This document shows, one piece after another, positions 54,877 through 63,752 of a stretch of 64,000 nt of DNA (positions within the stretch are counted from its first letter, which is position 1; every line of letters starts with the position of its first letter). A program made the position numbers and the translations under genes. This stretch comes from Clostridia bacterium. GTDB taxonomy: Bacteria > Bacillota > Clostridia > TANB77 > CAG-465. The notes below the pieces were generated by a model. It did not search any database. It was not told the origin of the DNA and was given only the letters and a program-made list of their open reading frames with translations. The stretch lies in assembly GCA_030524345.1 (NCBI GenBank), contig JAUNGP010000005.1, positions 1 to 64,000 of the forward strand. Direction: 5' to 3'.

Positions 54877-55572
54877 CTAATTGTTTATTTCATGCATTAT
54901 TTCATTAAAAATCTCATCATTGATATCATCAATTGTTCGTAATAAATTATCTTTTACACAATTTATAACATACCAGTCTAATTTTTTTGCAGTATATAAA
55001 CCAGATGCAAGAGAATTCTTTAAATGATCTACGTTTCTTTCATGGATATCTTTTTTAGTATTTCCAGTTATTTCATCAGGTCTATTTTCAATCAATTTAT
55101 TTACCATTTCTATTGGCATGTTCATAAAAAATGTTCTAGTGGGCTTTGGAAGTTCTAAATCGTTATATTCCAAATTGCACGTCCATTCAATAAAGTCATC
55201 TAATTTTTTTTCATCTAATCCATATTTTTCTATAATTTTAGAACCCTGGTGTATTAAATTTGCAGAAGTATATCGATCTAGTAATATAACAGTTTCATTA
55301 TCTTCATATATTGACTTCATATCCTTTTGAAATGTTATATATCTATCAATTGCATAAAATGAAGCGGCAGCTTTTTTAGAAATATCACTTGGATTTTCTG
55401 ATATTTCACCTTCTAAATACATTCTAACAGGTCCAGAAGATAGACTGGGATAATTTGGAAAAGGAAAACTAGCAACCTTTATTCCTTTCCTCATTAATTT
55501 TTCTTTAACTAGTTTTATTTGGGTTTTTTTGCCACTACCATCAGTTCCGTCAATTACAAATATTTTATGCAT
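54877..55572 (-). CDS. tmk: Thymidylate kinase-like protein with altered P-loop
   Basis: This 231-residue protein resembles dTMP kinase: FVIDGTDGSGKKTQIKLVKEKL at the start, FPNYPSLSSGPVR, ILLDRYTSANLIHQG (DR motif) and FFMNMPIEMV. The Walker A is GTDGSGKKT, so Lys16 replaces the Ser or Thr that normally follows GK and helps bind magnesium; Thr17 remains next to it. The ThyX-like gene lies 11 nt upstream, so the two probably make dTMP and phosphorylate it. The ATG follows AGGAGGAAAT. Confidence 0.82.
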   Translation of the reverse strand: MHKIFVIDGTDGSGKKTQIKLVKEKLMRKGIKVASFPFPNYPSLSSGPVRMYLEGEISENPSDISKKAAASFYAIDRYITFQKDMKSIYEDNETVILLDRYTSANLIHQGSKIIEKYGLDEKKLDDFIEWTCNLEYNDLELPKPTRTFFMNMPIEMVNKLIENRPDEITGNTKKDIHERNVDHLKNSLASGLYTAKKLDWYVINCVKDNLLRTIDDINDEIFNEIMHEINN

Positions 55573-55583
55573 AATATTTCCTC

Positions 55584-56237
55584 CTATATTCTAGGTGTTG
55601 TGATTAGTTCACTATATGGGAATTCTTTTTCTATAAACTGACAAAAATCTCTAAATTCTCTTTGTTTATGATTTTTTCTTGCTCTATAAACATTTCTCAT
55701 TATTTCATAGTTGCCAGTCCAAGTTGATTTGAAATTATAGCTTTGAGGAGAATCAAATACGATATCTCTCCACATACTCATAGCTTCCTCAGTTTTACCT
55801 TCTTTTTTTAATTCTTGAAATTTTAGAATTCTTTCATTTAAATCTTTTAATACATATTCTCTTAATGGGGTAATGTTAGTTTTACCAGTTTCGTCATCTA
55901 AACTGAAATCGTTAAAAGTAAGTAGTCTAGTACCAAGTTTATGCATTCTACTTGTGCTATTTCTTACAGTTGATACTTTATATGTATCAAAGTCCCACCA
56001 CCATGACATAGGAGCTGTAATATCCATAGATACAAATATTTGTCTTAAAAATTTTGAATGATCAGAGCCGGCCTTTGTAAGATTTAGTGCAAGCTTCATA
56101 TCATTTTCTCCTATAATATAGTTTTTGTGTTCAGCATCCCAGTAACTATCGCTTTTATCCCATGACTCTAAAGGGTTTCTCATGCCTCTAAGAGCGCCAT
56201 CGAAATTTAGTACATTTAAATTTTCAACTTTTATCAT
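55584..56237 (-). CDS. Divergent ThyX-like protein (flavin-dependent thymidylate synthase family)
   Basis: This 217-residue protein resembles remote ThyX relatives. The segment ITAPMSWWWDFDTYKVST followed by VRNSTSRMHKL (about residues 73-101) corresponds to the ThyX substrate and flavin motif RHRxxSxNExSxR. It keeps an S/T..N..S.R skeleton but lacks RHR. Classical ThyX makes dTMP from dUMP using FAD and methylene-folate. Co-location with tmk supports a thymidylate role, but activity is unproven. The ATG at 56237 follows AAGGAGGAT. It is a recognition from motif shape, not from strong identity. Confidence 0.6.
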   Translation of the reverse strand: MIKVENLNVLNFDGALRGMRNPLESWDKSDSYWDAEHKNYIIGENDMKLALNLTKAGSDHSKFLRQIFVSMDITAPMSWWWDFDTYKVSTVRNSTSRMHKLGTRLLTFNDFSLDDETGKTNITPLREYVLKDLNERILKFQELKKEGKTEEAMSMWRDIVFDSPQSYNFKSTWTGNYEIMRNVYRARKNHKQREFRDFCQFIEKEFPYSELITTPRI

Positions 56238-56347
56238 ATATAATCCTCCTTGAATATTTAATGATATATTATCATAAAAAAAATAAGCTTTCAATATAAA
56301 AAAATGAAATAAATTTTTATATAAACTATATATGTAAATAAAAAAAT

Positions 56348-56369
56348 ACCTATCTTTTACAAGATAGGT
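56348..56369 (-). terminator. Hairpin overlapping the stop codon of the 56350 gene
   Basis: ACCTATCTT / AAGATAGGT stem; the minus-strand T run is ATTTTTTTA. It overlaps the 3' end of the gene upstream of the ThyX-like gene, so the two are probably separate transcripts. Confidence 0.75.
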
Positions 56370-56649
56370 TTTTTTCGATTTTCAACAAATTTTGATATGT
56401 TTCTATCAATTCCTGAATGTGAGATTTGATATTATCGCGAGAAGAAATGATAGAGTAGACATTCTGGCATTCATCAAAAAATGTTTCGTCCTCGGGAATA
56501 CTTAATATTAATTCTTCCAGTTCCGCAGGAAAAGCTATCTGAATGTCTAATTTTGTTAGGATTCGAATCAAGAGACATTCAAATTCTTTTTCAAAAAAGC
56601 ACTGCAACTCATTAGAACTATGTTTATTTAGAATTTCAGCAGTCATCAT
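56350..56649 (-). CDS. Hypothetical helical protein, paralogue A
   Basis: This 99-residue protein of unknown function is acidic and predicted all-helical. Its central and C-terminal part (ELEELILSIPEDETFFDE then SHIQELIETYQNL) aligns with the neighbouring 99-residue protein (EVEELILIISQDFPELEG then DHLNHMINNYDTI). This suggests an ancient tandem duplication. There is no signal or membrane segment. The ATG follows AAGGAGGGC. Confidence 0.6.
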   Translation of the reverse strand: MMTAEILNKHSSNELQCFFEKEFECLLIRILTKLDIQIAFPAELEELILSIPEDETFFDECQNVYSIISSRDNIKSHIQELIETYQNLLKIEKNLSCKR

Positions 56650-56714
56650 TTTGCCCTCCTTAATTAAGGATTATATTTTTTTAAAACTATCAAAATTATA
56701 TCATATTTACCATT

Positions 56715-57014
56715 TTATGTCAACGCTTCTTTTATCGTATCATAATTATTAATCATATGATTTAAATGGTCACCCAGATTCATATCTGGTGAAGTTAATA
56801 AATTGGATAAGGTCATCATATATCCCTCAAGTTCTGGGAAATCTTGGCTAATAATGAGAATTAATTCTTCAACTTCTGTATTTTCATTTAATTCTATATT
56901 ATTTTTTTTAGCAAATTCGAAAACCATATTTGTATATTCTGTTCTGAATATATGTACTATTTTATCATATTTTTTGTTTTTTAATAATTCTTTTATTTCT
57001 TGTTTATTTAACAT
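56715..57014 (-). CDS. Hypothetical helical protein, paralogue B
   Basis: This 99-residue protein is a likely paralogue of the previous gene, with the same length and helical pattern. It starts MLNKQEIKELLKNKKYDKIV, continues FEFAKKNNIELNENT, and shares the EVEELIL block. It lies 11 nt downstream of the 452-residue gene, so the two are probably co-transcribed. The ATG follows GAGGAGTTC. Function unknown. Confidence 0.6.
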   Translation of the reverse strand: MLNKQEIKELLKNKKYDKIVHIFRTEYTNMVFEFAKKNNIELNENTEVEELILIISQDFPELEGYMMTLSNLLTSPDMNLGDHLNHMINNYDTIKEALT

Positions 57015-57025
57015 GAACTCCTCCT

Positions 57026-58384
57026 CTATATGCTTGGCGCATCTGCATCATCATCGACATTTGGTGTTGGTAATTCTTCATCAGGGATTTCAAGATTATT
57101 TTTTTCAAAATTTTCAAGTTCCAAATCCTCATTTGAGATTGGTGTTATTCCTTTAACATAAAATTGCATATTATTAGAAAACTCAGAAATCTTTGCTTCT
57201 TTTGAATTTGGATGAAGTCTTTTTATTCTATTCATATGAATAAAACCAATACCATTTCTTTGGCCCCTAGTATGTTTGTAGGGAACTACGGCAGTAAAAG
57301 GTGGAAGTATTCTTCCCTCCTCAATAGAAATACCATATTTTTTTTCTAGATCAGCTATTACATTAGGATCCTGATGTATACTAAAAGGTGCATTATATCC
57401 TTGAATCATAAAGTGTATATTAGAACTATAACAGTTCCCGCCAATTGTTTCTCCAATATTTTCATCATGACTTTTTGTAATTCTATATCTATACGCTTTT
57501 TTAGTTTTACTTAGTTCTGAGTATTCTTTTACCGCTTTTTTAAAATATAAGTTTTTTGTTAGATATAAAGAATCTATTGAAAAATTAAATGATAAATTTT
57601 TATACAAAGAAGCAGGGTTAATATAACAATTATTAGGATTATTTTTTGAAAATAATGTCATCATATCTTTATATTCAGTTGAGTCTTTGAGTTCTTCTTC
57701 AGTAAGTTCTTTTCTTATATATTTAAGATATGTATTTAAAAAGTTCACTTTTAATGGAACCCCATTTTCTTGTGGTTTATTTGATAGTGCAGATATCATA
57801 TCATATGTTTCAATATAATCTCTTTTTTGAGTACTAAATCTTCTAGAATTTCCAGATCTATAATTTTTTTTATTAATACTATGTGCTATGTCTAAAGATT
57901 GATTAGTGTTGTAATCTCTAAATACAGTTAATATTTTACTGGCTTTATTACTAAGTGCCATTACTTTTAAATATTCTTCTATATTTTCTTGTGGTTCTCC
58001 GGTATTTGCTCCGTTAAGATAATCCTGAAATTGTTGTTGACTTATCATGTATGGATTGGTATGATCACCGGCAAGCCTATCAAAACCATGAAATTGTGCA
58101 TTGTAATCATCTAGGGCACTAGGAAAATAGTCAACTTTATCAAATATGTATTCTGATAATATACTAGATATTTGATTACAAGTTGCATTTACTGGAGCTT
58201 TTCCATGAATCATTTTTCTAGTATTATTTCTAGTTGCTGCAGCAGCAATACAAGAAGAAAATGCCAAGTACATAATAACATCATTATTTGGAATATTATA
58301 TTTTTTTATATATTCTAATAGTTTGTCTGATTTGAGAGATCTATCTACTGTTTCTTCATATTCAAAAAAATCACTATAATTCAT
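57026..58384 (-). CDS. Unknown protein, 452 residues
   Basis: I do not recognise this soluble protein. It begins MNYSDFFEYEETVDRSLKSD and has a predicted helical N-terminal half (about 1-240). A C-terminal half includes IGGNCYSSNIHFMIQGYNAPF, GRILPPFTAVVPYKHTRG and GIGFIHMNRIKR, and an acidic, Pro-rich tail (about 425-452: NDDDADAPSI-like). There is no signal peptide or membrane helix. It heads a leftward cluster with two small paralogues, a ThyX-like gene and tmk. A link to nucleotide metabolism is only contextual. The ATG follows AGAGGTGAC. Confidence 0.6.
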   Translation of the reverse strand: MNYSDFFEYEETVDRSLKSDKLLEYIKKYNIPNNDVIMYLAFSSCIAAAATRNNTRKMIHGKAPVNATCNQISSILSEYIFDKVDYFPSALDDYNAQFHGFDRLAGDHTNPYMISQQQFQDYLNGANTGEPQENIEEYLKVMALSNKASKILTVFRDYNTNQSLDIAHSINKKNYRSGNSRRFSTQKRDYIETYDMISALSNKPQENGVPLKVNFLNTYLKYIRKELTEEELKDSTEYKDMMTLFSKNNPNNCYINPASLYKNLSFNFSIDSLYLTKNLYFKKAVKEYSELSKTKKAYRYRITKSHDENIGETIGGNCYSSNIHFMIQGYNAPFSIHQDPNVIADLEKKYGISIEEGRILPPFTAVVPYKHTRGQRNGIGFIHMNRIKRLHPNSKEAKISEFSNNMQFYVKGITPISNEDLELENFEKNNLEIPDEELPTPNVDDDADAPSI

Positions 58385-58408
58385 AAGTCACCTCTATTTA
58401 TAACTAAT

Positions 58409-58438
58409 ATTTTATCATAAATGATATATCACTTTCAA
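58409..58438 (-). promoter_or_regulatory. Promoter of the 452-residue gene
   Basis: On the minus strand TTGAAA (58433-58438), 18 bp, TAAAAT (58409-58414) preceded by TGA. Confidence 0.65.
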
Positions 58439-58605
58439 ATATTATTTTAATTTCATAAAAAACAGATTGACAATTAATTCTTAAAAAATGTAGAAAAATA
58501 TGAAATATTAAATTTATATTACAATCAAAATGTTACAAAATTATTACAAAACATACGTAACTTAAATAAAATGTCGCTTTTTTTAATATTTTTTTGTAAA
58601 AATAC

Positions 58606-58634
58606 TTGCTTTTTTTTGTATATTAAGTTATAAT
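58606..58634 (+). promoter_or_regulatory. Promoter of the S10 ribosomal operon
   Basis: TTGCTT, 17 bp, TATAAT. The rest of the 58385-58855 gap upstream of it (58439-58605) is A+T-rich with no gene that I can see. Confidence 0.75.
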
Positions 58635-58640
58635 TATTTA

Positions 58641-58855
58641 TGATTTGCGTTGAAGTAAGATGTGGCTACTCTTTGAAGTAGGGAACTCTTATGGAGCATG
58701 TCTGATTTTAAATCGGGCGGCAAGTATAGATTGACGTGTATTTGCCAAGTTTTACATATCGTGAAATTTGGTTTTAATATGTGTAAAATATGAAACACAC
58801 GGGGTGGTGTACAACTTGTCTGACCAGCAAATTATAGAAAAGGAGTGTTTTACAT
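58641..58855 (+). promoter_or_regulatory. Structured leader of the S10 operon (about 215 nt)
   Basis: This leader is visibly richer in G+C than the flanking spacer. It has several possible hairpins: CTACT / AGTAG (58674-58689), GATTT / AAATC (58704-58714), and GGCAAGTA / TATTTGCC (58720-58747). CACACGGGGTGGTGTAC lies near 58795-58812. S10 leaders in many bacteria bind L4 for autoregulation. I cannot assign this one to a known class. Confidence 0.5.
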
Positions 58856-59173
58856 ATGTCAAAAGAACAAAACAAAAAAATGAGAATAAGATTAAAAGCT
58901 TATGATCACGTAGTGCTTGAGCAAGCAGCATCAAAGATTGTTGAAGTAGCAAGAAAAACTGGTTCTGAAGTTTCAGGTCCAATTCCACTTCCAACAGAAA
59001 AAGAAATCATTACAATATTACGTTCTCCACACAAACATAAAGATTCTAGAGAACAATTTGAAATGAGAACTCACAAAAGAGTTATTGATGTTATTGCACC
59101 AAATCAAGCAACAGTTGATGCTTTAATGTCAATTGATATGCCAGCAGGCGTAGACATCGAAGTTAAATTATAA
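58856..59173 (+). CDS. rpsJ: 30S ribosomal protein S10
   Basis: S10 (NusE) is both a 30S protein and an antitermination partner of NusB. The 105 residues contain [55 protein letters not shown] and [12 protein letters not shown]. The ATG follows AAAGGAGTG. First gene of the S10 operon. Confidence 0.97.
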   Translation: MSKEQNKKMRIRLKAYDHVVLEQAASKIVEVARKTGSEVSGPIPLPTEKEIITILRSPHKHKDSREQFEMRTHKRVIDVIAPNQATVDALMSIDMPAGVDIEVKL

Positions 59174-59283
59174 TAACTTCTCAAAACATTTGATTGTTAT
59201 CCTTACAAAAAAGGCAATGACAAACCCTAAATTAAATGTTTAGTTAGAAGTTAAAAAGGAAATTTATTAGGGAGGAAATCAAA

Positions 59284-59910
59284 ATGGTAAAAGAAATTTA
59301 CGGAAAGAAAATCGGAATGACACAAATCTTTACTGAAGATGGTATTGCTATACCAGTAACTGCAATTGAAGCAAAACCTTGTACAGTAGTTGCTAAAAAA
59401 ACTACTGATAAAGAAGGATATAATGCGATAGTAGTTAGCTTTGGCGAAGTAAAAGAGAAAAATGCAAATAAACCTTTAAAAGGCGTTTTTGCAAAAGCAG
59501 GAGTAGAAGTACAAAAATATTTAAGAGAAATTAAAGTTGAAAATGTTGATGAATATGAAATAGGAAGTAAAATAACTGTTGATACTTTCACAACAGAAGA
59601 TACTGTAGATGTTCAAGGAATATCAAAGGGTAAAGGATTCCAAGGAAATATTAAAAGACATGGACAACATAGAGGACCTATGGCTCATGGATCTATGTAT
59701 CATAGAAGACCAGGTTCAATGGGAGCTACAAGTACTCCAGGTAGAGTATTTAAAGGTAAAAAACTACCAGGCCATATGGGTAGTGAAACATCTACAATTT
59801 TAAATTTAGATGTTATAAAAGTAGATACTGATAAAAATGTAATTTTAGTAAAAGGATCTATTCCTGGTGCTAAAGGATCAGTAGTTAAAGTTAGAAAAAG
59901 TGTTAAGTAA
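59284..59910 (+). CDS. rplC: 50S ribosomal protein L3
   Basis: L3 starts 50S assembly near the peptidyl transferase centre. The 208 residues include KKIGMTQIFTEDG and the central HGQHRGPMAHGSMYHRRPGS with GKKLPGHMG. The ATG follows GGGAGGAAAT. A 110-nt gap separates it from rpsJ with no obvious terminator. Confidence 0.97.
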   Translation: MVKEIYGKKIGMTQIFTEDGIAIPVTAIEAKPCTVVAKKTTDKEGYNAIVVSFGEVKEKNANKPLKGVFAKAGVEVQKYLREIKVENVDEYEIGSKITVDTFTTEDTVDVQGISKGKGFQGNIKRHGQHRGPMAHGSMYHRRPGSMGATSTPGRVFKGKKLPGHMGSETSTILNLDVIKVDTDKNVILVKGSIPGAKGSVVKVRKSVK

Positions 59911-59933
59911 TATAGAGAGGAGGAGAATAAGAA

Positions 59934-60554
59934 ATGCTTAAAGTAGACGTTTTAAACATGGAAGGTAAAAAAGTAAAAGATATTGAGCTATCTGAGACTG
60001 TATTTGGTGTTGAAGTAAATGATGTAGTTGTTCACTCAGCTTTAGTAAATTACTTAGCTAACCAAAGACAAGGTACTCAATCTACAAAGACAAGAGCAGA
60101 AGTTCGTGGTGGTGGAAGAAAGCCATGGAGACAAAAAGGAACTGGTAGAGCTAGACAAGGAAGCATTAGAGCTCCACAATGGATCAAAGGTGGTATCGCT
60201 TTAGGACCAAAACCTAGATCATATAAATATGCCATCCCTAAAAAAATGAGAAAGCTTGCTTTCAAATCTGTTCTTACTTCTAAAGTACAAGAAGGAAATC
60301 TAGTAGTTGTAGATAAATTAGAATTAAATGAAATTAAAACTAAAGAAATGGTTAATGTTTTAAACAATTTAAAAGTCAACAAAGCTTTAGTAATGTTAGA
60401 CGAGAAAAATTTAAATGTTCAAGCATCAGCTAGAAACATTGCAAATGTAAAAACTACTTTAGTAAGTACTATGAATATATTTGATTTATTAAAATATGAC
60501 AGCTTAGTAGTTACTGAAGATGCAATTAAGAAATTAGAGGAGGTGTACGCATAA
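59934..60554 (+). CDS. rplD: 50S ribosomal protein L4
   Basis: L4 lines the exit tunnel and in many bacteria represses its own operon. The 206 residues include the extended loop TKTRAEVRGGGRKPWRQKGTGRARQGS and APQWIKGG. The ATG follows AGAGGAGGAG. rplW starts on the base after its stop. Confidence 0.97.
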   Translation: MLKVDVLNMEGKKVKDIELSETVFGVEVNDVVVHSALVNYLANQRQGTQSTKTRAEVRGGGRKPWRQKGTGRARQGSIRAPQWIKGGIALGPKPRSYKYAIPKKMRKLAFKSVLTSKVQEGNLVVVDKLELNEIKTKEMVNVLNNLKVNKALVMLDEKNLNVQASARNIANVKTTLVSTMNIFDLLKYDSLVVTEDAIKKLEEVYA

Positions 60555-60917
60555 ATGTTACACGCAGAAGACGTTATAATCAAACCTATAATGACAGAAA
60601 AAAGTTATGCTAACATAGCAAATGGAAAGTATACTTTTGAAGTTGCTTTAAATGCATCAAAAGTTGAAATAAAAAATGCTGTAGAAGAACTTTTCGGTGT
60701 TAAGGTACTAAAAGTTAACACTTTAAGATATGATGGTAAAAACAAAAGAGTTGGAGTACACCAAGGAAAAACAAAAGCTTGGAAAAAAGCTATTGTTGCA
60801 ATCGATACAAATCCATCAGATGAAAAGTATCTTGCAAAAGGTGGAAAAGAGACTAAAGTAAATAAAAAATATAAAACTGAAATCGAAGAAATTAGTTCAG
60901 CATTTGGAAATAACTAG
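60555..60917 (+). CDS. rplW: 50S ribosomal protein L23
   Basis: L23 sits at the exit-tunnel rim and docks trigger factor and SRP. The 120 residues begin MLHAEDVIIKPIMTEKSY and contain FEVALNASKVEIKNAVEELFGVKVLKVNT. A C-terminal extension of about 20 residues follows the usual end. The GAGGAGGTG site lies inside the end of rplD. Confidence 0.96.
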   Translation: MLHAEDVIIKPIMTEKSYANIANGKYTFEVALNASKVEIKNAVEELFGVKVLKVNTLRYDGKNKRVGVHQGKTKAWKKAIVAIDTNPSDEKYLAKGGKETKVNKKYKTEIEEISSAFGNN

Positions 60918-60930
60918 GAGGGAATAAAAA

Positions 60931-61764
60931 ATGGGAATAAAATCATTTAAACCTGTTACTCCATCACTTAGAAATATGACTACATTAACAAATGATGAGA
61001 TTACAAAATTCGAACCAGAAAAAGCATTACTTTCAAAAGTAAAGAAAAATGCAGGAAGAAACTCATCTGGTAAGATAACTGTAAGACATCATGGTGGTGG
61101 AAGCAGAAGAAAATATAGAACAATTGATTTTAAAAGAAATAAAGTAGATATGGAGGCTACTGTAATAGGTATCGAGTATGATCCAAACAGAACTTCTAAT
61201 ATTGCCCTAATTGAATATGAAGATGGAGAAAGAGCATATATCATAGCTCCACTAGGGCTTACAGATGGTGACAAGGTAATATCATCAGAAAAAGCTGATA
61301 TAAAACCTGGAAACTGTTTACCAATCAGTTCTATACCAGTTGGTACAGTTGTATATAACATCGAGTTACATAAAGGTAAAGGTGCACAGCTTGTAAGAAG
61401 TGCAGGTATGTCAGCACAATTAATGGCAAAAGAAGGTAAATATGCACATATTAGAATGCCTTCTGGAGAAATGAGACTTATATCAGTTGATTGTAGAGCA
61501 TGTATTGGTCAAGTTGGTAACTTAGATCATGAAAATGTAAAAATCGGTAAAGCTGGTAGAACTAGACATATGGGAATTAGACCTACTGTTAGAGGTAGCG
61601 TTATGAACCCAGTTGATCACCCACATGGTGGTGGTGAAGGTAGAGCTCCAGTTGGTCATGCAGGACCACTTACTCCTTGGGGTAAACCAGCACTTGGACA
61701 TAGAACAAGAAAATCTAAACATAGAACTGATAAATATATTGTTAAGAGAAGAAATAAAAAATAA
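60931..61764 (+). CDS. rplB: 50S ribosomal protein L2
   Basis: L2 is needed for peptidyl transfer and subunit association. The 277 residues start [17 protein letters not shown]. They contain [22 protein letters not shown] and the conserved [21 protein letters not shown], with the catalytic-region His. The ATG follows AGGAGGGAA. Confidence 0.97.
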   Translation: MGIKSFKPVTPSLRNMTTLTNDEITKFEPEKALLSKVKKNAGRNSSGKITVRHHGGGSRRKYRTIDFKRNKVDMEATVIGIEYDPNRTSNIALIEYEDGERAYIIAPLGLTDGDKVISSEKADIKPGNCLPISSIPVGTVVYNIELHKGKGAQLVRSAGMSAQLMAKEGKYAHIRMPSGEMRLISVDCRACIGQVGNLDHENVKIGKAGRTRHMGIRPTVRGSVMNPVDHPHGGGEGRAPVGHAGPLTPWGKPALGHRTRKSKHRTDKYIVKRRNKK

Positions 61765-61778
61765 TGGAGGGATAATAA

Positions 61779-62057
61779 ATGTCAAGATCGCTTAAAAAAG
61801 GACCTTACTGTGATGAAAGATTACTAGCAAGGATTGAAAAAATGAATGAAGAAGATAAAAAAGAAGCAATAAAGACTTGGTCAAGATCCTCTACTATATA
61901 TCCTCAAATGATTGGTCATACAATTGCTGTTCATGATGGTAGAAAACATGTTCCAGTATATATTACTGAAGAAATGATAGGACATAAATTAGGAGAATTT
62001 GCTCCAACAAGACTTTTCAGAGGACATTCAGGAGATAAAAAGACTAAAGTTAAATAA
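61779..62057 (+). CDS. rpsS: 30S ribosomal protein S19
   Basis: S19 lies in the 30S head with S13. The 92 residues start [46 protein letters not shown] and [20 protein letters not shown] follow. The ATG follows TGGAGGGAT. Confidence 0.97.
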   Translation: MSRSLKKGPYCDERLLARIEKMNEEDKKEAIKTWSRSSTIYPQMIGHTIAVHDGRKHVPVYITEEMIGHKLGEFAPTRLFRGHSGDKKTKVK

Positions 62058-62079
62058 TTTAAGAAGGAGGAGCCTTAAA

Positions 62080-62421
62080 ATGGAAGAAAGAGTAGCAAGA
62101 GCAGAGTTACGTCATGCAAGAATAAGTGCAAGAAAAGTAAAAATAGTTATTGATACTATAAGAGGCAAAAATGCAAAAGAAGCTGTAGCAATATTAAAAT
62201 TTACTAATAAAGCAGCAGCCCCAGTAGTAGAAAAATTAGTTAAATCAGCAATGGCTAACGCAGTAAATAATCATCATATGGATGAATCTAAATTATATAT
62301 TGCAGAAATTTATGCTAATCAAGGAACTACAATGAAAAGAATTATGCCAAGAGCTCAAGGTAGAGCTAATAGAATAAGAAAAAGAACTAGTCACATAACA
62401 GTTGTGTTAAAAGAAGCATAG
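62080..62421 (+). CDS. rplV: 50S ribosomal protein L22
   Basis: L22 forms part of the exit-tunnel constriction. The 113 residues have [20 protein letters not shown], and [29 protein letters not shown] at the beta-hairpin end. The ATG at 62080 follows AAGGAGGAG; a long in-frame extension upstream overlaps rpsS and is not used. Confidence 0.96.
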   Translation: MEERVARAELRHARISARKVKIVIDTIRGKNAKEAVAILKFTNKAAAPVVEKLVKSAMANAVNNHHMDESKLYIAEIYANQGTTMKRIMPRAQGRANRIRKRTSHITVVLKEA

Positions 62422-62437
62422 AGGAGGTAAGTTTAAA

Positions 62438-63094
62438 ATGGGACAAAAAGTTAGTCCACACGGACTTAGAGTTGGAATAATAAAAGACTGGTCTTCAACT
62501 TGGTATGCTAATAAACAAGACTATTCTAATAAACTAGTAGAAGATTATGAAATTCGTACATATCTAAAGAACTTACTTAAACCAGCAGGAATAAATAAGT
62601 TAGATATTTCAAGAAAAGGAGACAAAGTCTTAGTTGATATTTATACTGCAAAGCCTGGAATGATAATCGGTAAAGGTGGAGCATCTATAGAAGAATTAAG
62701 AGCCAAACTTAATAAAAAATTTGGTAAAGACATATCTTTAAATATTATAGAAATTAAAGATGTTGATTTAGCTGCACAATTAGTTGCTGAAAATATAGCT
62801 CTTCAACTTGAAAAGAGAATATCTTTTAGAAAAGCTATGAAACAAGCAATGCAAAAAACAATGAAGGCGGGTGCACTAGGAATAAAGACTGCAGTATCTG
62901 GACGTTTAGGTGGTGCAGAAATTGCAAGAACAGAACATTATAATGAGGGTACTATTCCACTTCAGACTTTAAGAGCAGATATTGATTATGGATTTGCAGA
63001 AGCAAAAACAACATATGGAATCATTGGTGTTAAAGTTTGGATCTATAAAGGAGAAGTACTTCCTGTAAAAAAAGATGAAAAAGGAGGTAACTAG
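62438..63094 (+). CDS. rpsC: 30S ribosomal protein S3
   Basis: S3 guards the mRNA entry channel. The 218 residues start [20 protein letters not shown]. They have the KH domain [18 protein letters not shown] (about 74-91), and the C-terminal [18 protein letters not shown] and [24 protein letters not shown]. The ATG follows AGGAGGTAAG. Confidence 0.97.
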   Translation: MGQKVSPHGLRVGIIKDWSSTWYANKQDYSNKLVEDYEIRTYLKNLLKPAGINKLDISRKGDKVLVDIYTAKPGMIIGKGGASIEELRAKLNKKFGKDISLNIIEIKDVDLAAQLVAENIALQLEKRISFRKAMKQAMQKTMKAGALGIKTAVSGRLGGAEIARTEHYNEGTIPLQTLRADIDYGFAEAKTTYGIIGVKVWIYKGEVLPVKKDEKGGN

Positions 63095-63095
63095 T

Positions 63096-63542
63096 ATGTT
63101 GTCACCAAAAAGAACTAAATATAGAAAAGTACAAAAGGGTACAAATAAAGGTAATGCAACTAGAGGAACAAAAATCGTAAACGGAGAATACGGGATTCAA
63201 GCATTAGAACCAGCTTGGATAACTGCTAACCAAATTGAAGCTGTTAGGGTTACATTATCAAGATATACTAAAAAAGTAGGTAAAACTTGGATTAAAATAT
63301 TTCCAGATAAACCTATAACTAAAAAACCTGCTGAGACTCGTATGGGTTCTGGTAAAGGAAATCCTGAGTATTTCGTAGCAGTAGTAAAACCAGGAAGAAT
63401 ATTATTTGAAGTAGCTGGTCTTGGAGAAGCAACTAGTAAAGAAGCTTTAAAGAAAGCTATGCATAAACTTCCTATCAAATGTAAAATAGTAAGTAAAGCA
63501 GAACAAGAAGCTGCAGAAGGGGGAGTAGCAAATGAAATCTAG
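63096..63542 (+). CDS. rplP: 50S ribosomal protein L16
   Basis: L16 contacts the A-site tRNA. The 148 residues start [59 protein letters not shown] follows, as usual. The ATG at 63096 sits one base after the rpsC stop with AAGGAGG in rpsC. It overlaps rpmC by 11 nt. Confidence 0.96.
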   Translation: MLSPKRTKYRKVQKGTNKGNATRGTKIVNGEYGIQALEPAWITANQIEAVRVTLSRYTKKVGKTWIKIFPDKPITKKPAETRMGSGKGNPEYFVAVVKPGRILFEVAGLGEATSKEALKKAMHKLPIKCKIVSKAEQEAAEGGVANEI

Positions 63543-63732
63543 TAAAATAAACGAATATAAAAATATGACAGTTGAAGATTTACAAAAAGAGCTTAAAGAA
63601 TTAAAAAGCGAACTTTTTAAATTAAGATTTCAACATGCTCTAAATGGCCTTGACAACCCTAAAAAAATTACTCAAGTTAAGAAAAATATAGCAAGAGTAA
63701 ATACTGTTATAACAAGTAAAGAAAATAATTAG
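63532..63732 (+). CDS. rpmC: 50S ribosomal protein L29
   Basis: This 66-residue helical hairpin protein has [35 protein letters not shown], as expected for L29. The ATG overlaps the end of rplP, with GGGGGAG as its site. Confidence 0.95.
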   Translation: MKSSKINEYKNMTVEDLQKELKELKSELFKLRFQHALNGLDNPKKITQVKKNIARVNTVITSKENN

Positions 63733-63752
63733 TGGTAAAGGAGGAGTAAGAC

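Noticed and set aside
58641-58855. A tRNA or small RNA gene in the rpsJ leader
   Set aside because: There is no cloverleaf or internal terminator, and the region is continuous with rpsJ mRNA.
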